Positions 52,048 through 59,973 of a stretch of 64,000 nt of DNA are shown here, piece by piece. A model generated the notes under the pieces. It searched no databases, had not been told where the DNA came from, and saw only the letters and a program-made list of their open reading frames with translations. Position 1 is the stretch's first letter. Each line of letters opens with the position of its first letter. The translations under genes were made by a program, and so were the position numbers. Origin of the DNA: Bacteroidales bacterium (lineage in GTDB: Bacteria; Bacteroidota; Bacteroidia; Bacteroidales; UBA932); contig JAKSJQ010000006.1 of the NCBI GenBank assembly GCA_024402115.1, forward strand, positions 1 through 64,000, in the 5' to 3' direction.

Positions 52048-52533
52048 CTATATCTTCTGATAGGCGACGCGCTCGGCGCCGCTTGCGATATGGATGATGC
52101 CGCAGTAGCGGAAGCCGGCCTTCTCGAGGCAGTGCTTCATTGCGGCGTTGTCTTCGTGCGTGTCGGCGCGCAGGTTCCTGATCTGGCCCCAGCACCATTC
52201 GAAGCATTCTGCGGCTACTCCCTTGACTTCGCGCGCGCCTGCAATGCGGTGTATCGTGCCGTAGGGGAGCGTGTCCTCAATCCATCTGCCGCCCTCAATC
52301 TCGAGATAGGTCGGGTCTATGCCGAGGATAAAGGAGAAGGCGCCTACTATCTCGCCGTCCTTCTCCATTACGTACGATACTCCGCGCTCGATTTCGTCCC
52401 TCATTTTTTCTTCTGAGGGGTATCCTTCGGGCCACTGGTTGAGGTTTCCGCTTTCGATTTGTCGCAATCTTCCGTCGTGCAGTATCTCCAGAATTCGTGA
52501 AAGATCGTCTATCTTGCTATGTCGAATGGTCAT
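52048..52533 (-). CDS. GNAT family N-acetyltransferase
   Basis: The 161-residue product is a single GNAT domain that would move an acetyl group from acetyl-CoA to an amine. It shows the N-terminal MTIRHSKIDDLSRILEIL, the central YVMEKDGEIVGAFSFIL, and the C-terminal DTHEDNAAMKHCLEKAGFRYCG, where N-x-x-M...L-x-x-x-GF is the family hallmark. The substrate is unknown; it resembles Bacteroidetes proteins close to ribosomal-protein or small-amine acetyltransferases. A near-match -7 element TACCTTTA lies on the minus strand at about 52554-52561. Confidence 0.88.
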   Translation of the reverse strand: MTIRHSKIDDLSRILEILHDGRLRQIESGNLNQWPEGYPSEEKMRDEIERGVSYVMEKDGEIVGAFSFILGIDPTYLEIEGGRWIEDTLPYGTIHRIAGAREVKGVAAECFEWCWGQIRNLRADTHEDNAAMKHCLEKAGFRYCGIIHIASGAERVAYQKI

Positions 52534-52602
52534 TTTGTGATGTTTATCGTTGTAAAGGTATACTTTTTATGCTCTTTCTTCGTTATTTTAAAATTTTTTA
52601 AT

Positions 52603-52610
52603 TATCTTTG
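52603..52610 (+). promoter_or_regulatory. -7 promoter element TATCTTTG of the second susC operon
   Basis: TATCTTTG is a full match to TAnnTTTG and lies 199 nt before the susC ATG, implying an unusually long AT-rich leader of about 190 nt. Confidence 0.5.
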
Positions 52611-52726
52611 TGATGATTGTTGGGTTGCCGTAAGTGCTTGTTGTTGAAGTAGTTGTGTTTATCTAACAATCTGCAATTTTAAGTATTATTGACGGAATCA
52701 TGCAAAAGTGATACCGATTCTGCTAT

Positions 52727-52781
52727 ATGGGTTACAGTTTGTAATCCATCTAGTGTGTTTTATAATGAAATTGTAATTTCA
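52727..52781 (+). promoter_or_regulatory. Two inverted repeats in the leader of the second susC
   Basis: ATGGGTTACA at 52727-52736 pairs with TGTAATCCAT at 52740-52749 (one G-T pair). TGAAATT at 52766-52772 pairs with AATTTCA at 52775-52781. They lie between the putative promoter and the ATG and could be operator sites or RNA hairpins. I recognise no known riboswitch. Confidence 0.4.
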
Positions 52782-52809
52782 ATATAAATTTTTTAATAAT
52801 TATCGCCCA

Positions 52810-55800
52810 ATGAAAAAGGCTAGACTTTTTTTGACAGTGTTTGCGATGCTCTTGATCTCTGCTGCGGCTTTTGCCCAGAACAGGACCATCAAGGGTACCG
52901 TGATCGCTGAAGATGACGGAATGCCCGCAATCGGTGCTTCCGTTTTCGTGAAAGGCAATACCAAGCTTGGTACTGTCACTGATCTGGACGGTAAATTCAG
53001 TTTGAGCGTACCGAACTCCGCCAAGGAGATCGTCGTCTCATTCCTGGGTTATCTCGATCAGACTGTCACTATCCAGCCTGAAATGACCATCACCCTCAAG
53101 CCAGACTCTGAGATGCTTGAGCAGGTTGTCGTTACAGGTATGCAGAAGATGGACAGGCGCCTCTTCACAGGATCTACCACAAAGGTGGATGCATCTGAGT
53201 CACAGATCAACGGTATGGCTGATATCAGCCGCTCCCTCGAAGGTAGGGCAGCCGGTGTGTCAGTGCAGAACGTGTCAGGTACTTTCGGTACCGCTCCTAA
53301 GATCCGTGTCCGTGGTGCTACTTCAATCTACGGTTCATCAAAACCTCTCTGGGTCGTTGATGGCGTGATCATGGAAGATGTAGTCGACGTCAGCGCCGAC
53401 CAGCTTTCTTCCGGTGATGCCAACACCCTTATCTCATCTGCGATCGCAGGTCTCAACTCTGACGATATCGAGAGCTTCGACATCCTCAAGGACGGTTCTG
53501 CGACCTCTATCTATGGTGCACGTGCGATGGCCGGTGTCATCGTCGTTACCACCAAGAAGGGTAAGTCAGGTTCTACAAGGGTCAACTATACCGGTGAGCT
53601 CACCATGCGTCTGAAGCCTAACTACAGGACCTTCAACATCATGAACTCACAGGACCAGATGGAAATCTACCAGGAGCTCGAGCAGAAGGGTTACCTTACC
53701 TACGCAACCACCGCCAATGCATCATCAAGCGGTGTGTACGGTAAGATGTACCAGCTCATCGGCCAGTATGACAAGAGCGCAGGCCAGTTCGGCCTTGCAA
53801 ACACTCCTGAGGCCCGTGCCGAGTATCTCCGTGCAGCAGAGTACAGGAACACCGACTGGTTCGGAATGCTCTTCTCTCTCGCTCCTCAGCACAACCATTC
53901 ACTCAGTGCTTCAGGTGGTACTGACAAGGGTACCTACTATGCTTCACTCTCCATCATGGACGATCCGGGTTGGACACAGCAGTCGAAGGTAAGGCGTTAC
54001 ACCGCCAACCTCAACACTTCTTACAAGTTCCTCGACCAGCTCACCTTCAACCTCATCTCGAACGCGTCATATCGTAACCAGCGCGCTCCTGGAACCCTCG
54101 GTCAGACTACCGACGTCGTTTCCGGTGAGGTGAAGCGTGATTTCGATATCAACCCTTATTCATACGCGCTCAACACTTCACGTGCGCTTGACCCTCATGA
54201 GTTCTACACCCGCAACTACGCACCGTTCAACATCATGCATGAGCTCGACAACAACTACATCGACCTCAACGTGACTGACTTCCGTATCCAGGGCGAGCTC
54301 AAGTGGAACCCATTCAAGAGCCTCGAGCTCAGCGCAATCGGTGCTGCTAAGTATACCCATACTTCACAGGAGCACTACATCCTTGATGATTCGAACCAGG
54401 CTCTCGCATACCGCGAGATGAGTACTTCTACCATCCGTAACGCGAACCCTTACCTCTATACCGACCCTGATAACCCTTACGCACTTCCTATCTCGGTTCT
54501 CCCTGTCGGTGGTATCTATGAGCGTCAGGACAACGCGATGCTCGGCTACGACTTCCGTGCTACCGCGAACTTCAACAAGACCTTTGCTTCGAAGCATATC
54601 GTCAACCTCTACGGAGGTACCGAGCTCAACAGCATCGAGCGTCATGGCATCTGGTTCCGCGCATGGGGTATTCAGTACGGCATGGGTGAGACTCCGAACT
54701 ATGACTACCGCGTCTTCAAGAGAGGTTCCGAGGAGAACAGTAACTACTACACCATGACCAACAAGCATGACCGCAGTGCTGCATTCTTCGCAAACGGAAC
54801 TTACTCGTACGACGGACGTTACGTCATCAACGGAACCATCCGCTACGAGGGTACCAACAAGCTCGGAAAGAGCCGCCAGGCACGCTGGCTTCCTACATGG
54901 AACATCTCAGGTGCATGGAACATGCATGAGGAGAAGTGGATGAGAAACGCATACCCGGCAATCTCACACCTCAGCCTCAAGGCTTCATACTCACTTACCG
55001 CAGACCGCGGTCCTTCTTCAGTGACCAACTCTGCAGTCGTCATCTCTTCAACCACTCCTTGGAGGCCTTTCGCAAGCGTCCGTGAGTCTATGCTCTACAT
55101 TGCTGACCTTGCAAACACCGACCTCACTTACGAGAAGAAGAAAGAGCTCAACCTCGGTTTCGAGGCCGGCTTCGTGGATAACAGGATCAACCTCACCTTC
55201 GACTGGTACACCCGTAACAACTACGAGCTCATCGGTGTGATCAACACCCAGGGTATCGGTGGACAGGTTCAGAAGATGGGTAACATCGCGTCAATGAAGT
55301 CTGACGGTGTCGAGGTATCCCTTACCACCACCAACGTGAAGAAGAAAGACTTCTCTTGGACCACAAACTTCATCTACTCGCACTCTCACAACGTTGTGAC
55401 CGACCTCAAGACCACCACCCGTATGATCGACCTCATCACAGGTAGCGGTTTCGCACAGGAAGGCTATCCTGTACGCGGTCTCTTCTCTATCCCATTCGTG
55501 GGCCTCAACGAGGAGGGTCTCCCTGTATTCAAGGATCAGGAAGGTGGCGAGTCTGTTACCGGCATCTACTTCCAGGAGTCTGAGCCTGAAAAGCTCAAGT
55601 TCCTCGAGTACTCAGGTAACGTGGATCCTACCGACGTCGGTTCATTCGGTAACGTCTTCCAGTATAAGGGCCTCAGACTCAATGTCTTCATCACCTACTC
55701 ATTCGGTAACGTGATCCGTCTCGACCCTGTCTTCAGCAGCAGCTACAACGACCTTGACTCAATGCCTAAGGAGTTCAAGAACCGTTGGACAGTTCCTGGT

Positions 55801-56142
55801 GACGAGAAGACCACCGACATCCCTGTCATCGCCAGCGTATGGCAGAACAAGCTCGACTCTGACCTCAGATATGCTTACAATGCATACAACTACTCTACAG
55901 CCCGCATCGCAAAGGGTGACTTCATCCGTCTCAAGGAGGTATCGCTCAGCTACGACTTCCCTAAGACTGTCGTAGAGAAGATGAGACTCGGTTCCCTCAG
56001 CCTCAAGCTCCAGGCAACCAACCTCTGCCTCCTCTATGCTGACAAGAAGCTCAACGGTCAGGACCCTGAGTTCTTCAACACCGGTGGTGTTGCCGTTCCG
56101 CTCCCTAAGCAGTTCACATTCACTCTTAAGATCGGTCTTTAA
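52810..56142 (+). CDS. SusC/RagA-like TonB-dependent transporter (second locus)
   Basis: The 1110-residue outer-membrane barrel has a signal peptide ending AAFAQ, a CarboxypepD_reg-like domain (IKGTVIAEDDGMPAIGASV, LGTVTDLDGKF), a TonB-box region around LEQVVVTGMQ, a plug with IRVRGATSIYGSSKPLWVVDG and ILKDGSATSIYG, and a barrel ending FTFTLKIGL. The next gene is its SusD partner. No HTCS, sigma/anti-sigma pair or CAZyme lies beside it in the window, unlike the first PUL. Its partners downstream (HExxH lipoprotein, DUF4302) suggest that it takes up something other than a simple polysaccharide product, such as peptide or glycopeptide; this is inference. Confidence 0.96.
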   Translation: MKKARLFLTVFAMLLISAAAFAQNRTIKGTVIAEDDGMPAIGASVFVKGNTKLGTVTDLDGKFSLSVPNSAKEIVVSFLGYLDQTVTIQPEMTITLKPDSEMLEQVVVTGMQKMDRRLFTGSTTKVDASESQINGMADISRSLEGRAAGVSVQNVSGTFGTAPKIRVRGATSIYGSSKPLWVVDGVIMEDVVDVSADQLSSGDANTLISSAIAGLNSDDIESFDILKDGSATSIYGARAMAGVIVVTTKKGKSGSTRVNYTGELTMRLKPNYRTFNIMNSQDQMEIYQELEQKGYLTYATTANASSSGVYGKMYQLIGQYDKSAGQFGLANTPEARAEYLRAAEYRNTDWFGMLFSLAPQHNHSLSASGGTDKGTYYASLSIMDDPGWTQQSKVRRYTANLNTSYKFLDQLTFNLISNASYRNQRAPGTLGQTTDVVSGEVKRDFDINPYSYALNTSRALDPHEFYTRNYAPFNIMHELDNNYIDLNVTDFRIQGELKWNPFKSLELSAIGAAKYTHTSQEHYILDDSNQALAYREMSTSTIRNANPYLYTDPDNPYALPISVLPVGGIYERQDNAMLGYDFRATANFNKTFASKHIVNLYGGTELNSIERHGIWFRAWGIQYGMGETPNYDYRVFKRGSEENSNYYTMTNKHDRSAAFFANGTYSYDGRYVINGTIRYEGTNKLGKSRQARWLPTWNISGAWNMHEEKWMRNAYPAISHLSLKASYSLTADRGPSSVTNSAVVISSTTPWRPFASVRESMLYIADLANTDLTYEKKKELNLGFEAGFVDNRINLTFDWYTRNNYELIGVINTQGIGGQVQKMGNIASMKSDGVEVSLTTTNVKKKDFSWTTNFIYSHSHNVVTDLKTTTRMIDLITGSGFAQEGYPVRGLFSIPFVGLNEEGLPVFKDQEGGESVTGIYFQESEPEKLKFLEYSGNVDPTDVGSFGNVFQYKGLRLNVFITYSFGNVIRLDPVFSSSYNDLDSMPKEFKNRWTVPGDEKTTDIPVIASVWQNKLDSDLRYAYNAYNYSTARIAKGDFIRLKEVSLSYDFPKTVVEKMRLGSLSLKLQATNLCLLYADKKLNGQDPEFFNTGGVAVPLPKQFTFTLKIGL

Positions 56143-56147
56143 TCAAT

Positions 56148-56153
56148 GGAGGG
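56148..56153 (+). promoter_or_regulatory. Purine-rich ribosome binding site that decides the SusD start
   Basis: GGAGGG lies 7 nt before the ATG at 56161. This favours that ATG over the one at 56146, which has no such sequence and lies only 3 nt after the susC stop. Clear Shine-Dalgarno sequences are uncommon in Bacteroidetes. Confidence 0.5.
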
Positions 56154-56160
56154 AAAGAAT

Positions 56161-57741
56161 ATGAAAATGAATAAAATTATATACGTATTTGCAGCTCTTG
56201 CTCTTGTGGCTACATCCTGCAACAAGTTCCTCGATGTGATGCCGGATAACCGTACTGAGCTTGACACTCCAGATAAGATCAGACATTTCATCACTTCAGC
56301 ATATCCTGAGACCGACTACATGCTCATCACCGAGTTCTCTTCAGACAACGTTGATGACTATGGTGCAAACAACCCTAACCATGACCGTTTCATCGATCAG
56401 GTTTTCGGATGGGAGGAAATCACCGAGTCTGACAACGAGGACGTCGAGAATCTCTGGGGTAACAGCTATATCGCCATCGCTGCTGCCAACCAGGCTATTG
56501 AGGCAATCAATGACCTTGGCGGTCCGGAGGCTGCAGGTCTCGAGGCTGAGATGGCGGAGGCTCTCCTCTGCCGTGCGTACAGCCACTTCATCCTTGTAAA
56601 CGTGTTCTCTCAGGCATATGCCGGTGAGACTGCAGCCAAGGACCTCGGTATCACATACATGCTCCAGCCGGAGCAGGGTCTCAACCCTAAGTATGATAGG
56701 AACACCGTGGCTGAGGTATACGATTTTATCGACAAGGACCTCCAGGCGGCTCTCCCATACGTAAGCGAGTCTTACTACACTGTGCCTAAGTACCACTTCA
56801 ACAAGAGGGCTGCGTACGCTTTCGCAACCAGGTTCTACCTCTATTATGAGAAGTATGACGAGGCTATCAAGTGGGCGGATCTCTGCCTTGGCACCCAGCC
56901 TGGCACAATTCTCCGTGACTGGAAGGACGTTGCGAAGATGACTCAGGACCCTGACGTCATCTGCCAGCACTACATCGACGCAAGTCTCAGCAGCAACCTT
57001 CTTCTCATCACTGCCTATTCCAAGATGGGTCTCTGCTTCGGACCTTACCGTGTATACTCAAGATTCTCTCATGGCAAGTACCTTGCAGAGAACGAGACCG
57101 GTATCGCACTTGCTACCTTACTCGGCACAAGCAACAAGAACTTCTACAACTCCGAGATGAAGATCTACAGTGCAACCAACCTTGATAAGGTGATCTTCTG
57201 GAAGCTGCCTTATCTCTTCGAGTACACTGACCCTGTCGCTCAGATCGGTTACTATCGTACCGTATATCCTGCGTTCACAACCGACATGACCCTCCTCGAG
57301 AGGGCAGAGGCGAAGATCCTTAATCATCAGTATGATTCGGCAGTCGAGGATATGAACATCTGGCTCAGCAATATTTCAAAGAAGCCTTACAGCCTCTCTG
57401 CTGAGGAGATCGTTTCCAAGATGAATGCAATCAACTACTCTACATGGGATGCTTCGACCGTCAAGAAGGAGCTCAACCCTGGTTTCGAGATCGGCGAGAA
57501 AGGCTCCCCTCAGGAGTGCCTCCTCCAGTTCGTACTCCTCCTCAAGAGGGTCGAGGGCCTCGCAATGGGTCAGAGATGGTTTGACGTGAAGCGTTACGGT
57601 ATCGAGATCGAGCGCCGCGAGATCAACATGAAGGGCCTTCCTGAGCAGGTTATGGACAAGCTCGTCGTACGTGATCCTAGAAGGGCCATTCAGGTCCCTG
57701 TAAAGGTCAGCGACGCCGGCTATGTGAAGAACCCTCGTTAA
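56161..57741 (+). CDS. SusD/RagB-like lipoprotein (second locus)
   Basis: From the ATG at 56161 the product has 526 residues with lipobox ATSC and Cys20. The mature start NKFLDVMPDNRTELDTPDKIRHFI is typical of the SusD-like 2/RagB type. TPR-like helices (EALLCRAYSHFILVNVFSQAYAG) and the C-terminal LLKRVEGLAMGQRWFDVKRYG follow. It caps the SusC barrel at the cell surface. ATG 56146 would add five residues. It is followed 25 nt later by the HExxH lipoprotein gene. Confidence 0.94.
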   Translation: MKMNKIIYVFAALALVATSCNKFLDVMPDNRTELDTPDKIRHFITSAYPETDYMLITEFSSDNVDDYGANNPNHDRFIDQVFGWEEITESDNEDVENLWGNSYIAIAAANQAIEAINDLGGPEAAGLEAEMAEALLCRAYSHFILVNVFSQAYAGETAAKDLGITYMLQPEQGLNPKYDRNTVAEVYDFIDKDLQAALPYVSESYYTVPKYHFNKRAAYAFATRFYLYYEKYDEAIKWADLCLGTQPGTILRDWKDVAKMTQDPDVICQHYIDASLSSNLLLITAYSKMGLCFGPYRVYSRFSHGKYLAENETGIALATLLGTSNKNFYNSEMKIYSATNLDKVIFWKLPYLFEYTDPVAQIGYYRTVYPAFTTDMTLLERAEAKILNHQYDSAVEDMNIWLSNISKKPYSLSAEEIVSKMNAINYSTWDASTVKKELNPGFEIGEKGSPQECLLQFVLLLKRVEGLAMGQRWFDVKRYGIEIERREINMKGLPEQVMDKLVVRDPRRAIQVPVKVSDAGYVKNPR

Positions 57742-57766
57742 TTTCCAACCAATCATGAGAATTATT

Positions 57767-58669
57767 ATGAAAAAGAATATTTTTGTCATCGCAGCCATGG
57801 CGGCAGCACTTTTCGGAGCGGTTTCCTGCTCTGAGGAGGCTCTCAATCCTGAGAGTGTGATCACCGCCGATCTCTACGAGAAGAATGATTTCGACAAGTG
57901 GTTGGAGTTCAATTACGTCAACCCTTACAACATCGACTTCAAGTATCGTTTCGAGATGAACGAGTCTGACATGAACTACTACACTGTTCCAGCAGATATG
58001 GAAAGTGCGAACATGATGGCTCATCTCGTGAAGTACCTCTGCGTCGATACATATGATGAGGTCGCAGGCCTCGACTTCACCCGTGGTTACTTCCCTAAGA
58101 TGTTCTTCCTCATCGGAGAGTGGGAGTATCGTAACAACGGAACCTTCATCCTCGGTACTGCAGAGGGTGGTAAGAAGATCCTCCTTTCAGGTATCAACTA
58201 CCTCCCTATGTATCTCAAGCAGGGTGCAGATGCTCTCAACCACTACTACATCAAGACCATCCACCACGAGTTTACCCATATCCTCAATCAGACCAAGGAC
58301 TATCCTGTTGACTTCAAGCAGATCACAGGTACTGGTTACGTGGCTGATAGCTGGAGTGAGCCACCTTACGATTCTGAGTACCTTACAAACGGCTTCATCA
58401 GCTCTTATGCTCAGCATTCAGACGGTGAGGACTTCGCAGAGATGGTATCAATCTATGTTACCAACACCCAGGCATATTGGGATGCACAGATCAAGGCAGC
58501 CGGCACCGAAGGCGCCAAGGCTATCAATGCTAAGCTTGACATCGTAAGACTCTATATGAAGTCAAGCTGGAACATCGACATCGATCAGCTTCGTGCAACC
58601 ATTCTCCGTCGTCAGGGTGACGTCGTATCAGGCAAGGTTGATCTTACTGACATTTCTATTAACAAGTAA
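57767..58669 (+). CDS. Substrate import-associated zinc metallohydrolase lipoprotein
   Basis: From the ATG at 57767 the product has 300 residues with lipobox AVSC and Cys21. The zinc motif HExxH is His167-Glu168-Phe-Thr-His171 in IHHEFTHILNQ, and GEDFAEMVSIYV at 220-231 probably gives the third ligand. This matches the family of HExxH lipoproteins that sit beside SusC/SusD pairs (TIGR04549, peptidase Mx1 type). They are thought to process the incoming substrate, but no substrate has been shown as far as I know. Gaps to neighbours are 25 and 11 nt. Confidence 0.92.
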   Translation: MKKNIFVIAAMAAALFGAVSCSEEALNPESVITADLYEKNDFDKWLEFNYVNPYNIDFKYRFEMNESDMNYYTVPADMESANMMAHLVKYLCVDTYDEVAGLDFTRGYFPKMFFLIGEWEYRNNGTFILGTAEGGKKILLSGINYLPMYLKQGADALNHYYIKTIHHEFTHILNQTKDYPVDFKQITGTGYVADSWSEPPYDSEYLTNGFISSYAQHSDGEDFAEMVSIYVTNTQAYWDAQIKAAGTEGAKAINAKLDIVRLYMKSSWNIDIDQLRATILRRQGDVVSGKVDLTDISINK

Positions 58670-58680
58670 AAAAGGCAGAC

Positions 58681-59961
58681 ATGAAAACAAGAAACATAAT
58701 CAGCGCTCTTGCAGCCATGATCTTCATGATCCCTGTGCAGTCCTGCCTTAAGGATCAGAAAGATTATTTCGAGGAGTCGTCTTCACAGAGACTTCAGAAC
58801 TTCAACAGCGAGGCTCAGAAGATTCTCTGCGACGGTGAGGGTACTTGGGTGATGGACTATTACCCAGGAACCGGTCAGATGTACGGTGGCTACGCTTTCG
58901 TACTCCAGTTCACCAAGGATGACGTTACCGTATACTCAGAGATCTCAGACGAGTCTGCTACCAGCCTCTACAGGTTCACTGCAGATAACGGTCCTGTTCT
59001 CGTATTCGATACCTACAACCCTGTCCTTCATTATTTCGCAACTCCTTCATCGTCAAGGTATGAGGCGTTCGGTGGCGACTTCGGTTTCACCGTTCTCGAT
59101 TACGACAATGACGAGATGGTACTCCTCGGTAAGAGGTCAGGTAACAAGTACTTCCTCCATCGTGCAGCTGAGGGCCTCGATCCTCAGGAGTATTGCAACG
59201 GTGTAGTGGAGATCTCAGAGGGCTTCGCAGCAGCTGCCCTCGAGGGACAGATCGGTGATCTTGATGTCACCGGTACCGTAGACCTTGACAGCAGACGTCT
59301 CTACATCGATTGGGCGACTGAAGAGGTTGACGAGGACGGCAACCCTGTAATGGACGGTGTGTCTATGCCATTCACATTCACTCCTGAAGGTATCCATCTC
59401 TATGGACCTATGGAAGTGAACGGCTACACCATCAGGGACCTCTTCTATCTCGACAACTACAATGCTCTTACCAATGGTGTGATCACTCTCTATGGTAAGC
59501 TCCCAGAGGGTTATCAGACTTATGATTCATTCCCTGGCGACTACGTCCTCACCTATGGCTCTACTAACGTCAACGTTAGCCTTGTGCCTACTCAGGACGG
59601 TCTCGGATTCAATATCGTAGGCCTTATCAAGGATTACCCTGTATACGCAGCGTACGACAAGTCACGTGGTGGTCTCCGCATTCTCTTCCAGAACATCACC
59701 GCTGTCGGCAGCACTGCCGTCAAGCTCTGCCCGCTCGATTCAGGCGCAGGTTATCTCACCTGGACTGAGGGTGTCGGTGTGAATGTCAACTGGAATGAGA
59801 AGAAGGGTTGCTTCACCTTCTCTGATAATGGAGTATGGGAGGATTACGTTGTCGACTCATTCATCATCTGGTCATTCGATGCAGCTGGAAACAGCGCAGG
59901 CGAGTACACCGGTCTCGGCAATTCACGCTTCTTCGAACTCAAGTCTCTCACCAGACGTTAA
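58681..59961 (+). CDS. DUF4302 lipoprotein
   Basis: The 426-residue product has lipobox PVQSC with Cys22. The start DQKDYFEESSSQRLQNFNSEAQKILCDGEGTWVMDYYPG and the following GGYAFVLQFTKDDVTVYSE are the marks of DUF4302, a family found next to HExxH lipoproteins and SusCD pairs. It is probably a surface or periplasmic binding protein made of beta strands. No catalytic residues can be named. It lies 11 nt after the HExxH gene and 12 nt before the next lipoprotein gene. Confidence 0.9.
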   Translation: MKTRNIISALAAMIFMIPVQSCLKDQKDYFEESSSQRLQNFNSEAQKILCDGEGTWVMDYYPGTGQMYGGYAFVLQFTKDDVTVYSEISDESATSLYRFTADNGPVLVFDTYNPVLHYFATPSSSRYEAFGGDFGFTVLDYDNDEMVLLGKRSGNKYFLHRAAEGLDPQEYCNGVVEISEGFAAAALEGQIGDLDVTGTVDLDSRRLYIDWATEEVDEDGNPVMDGVSMPFTFTPEGIHLYGPMEVNGYTIRDLFYLDNYNALTNGVITLYGKLPEGYQTYDSFPGDYVLTYGSTNVNVSLVPTQDGLGFNIVGLIKDYPVYAAYDKSRGGLRILFQNITAVGSTAVKLCPLDSGAGYLTWTEGVGVNVNWNEKKGCFTFSDNGVWEDYVVDSFIIWSFDAAGNSAGEYTGLGNSRFFELKSLTRR

Positions 59962-59973
59962 TAGCATTGAATC

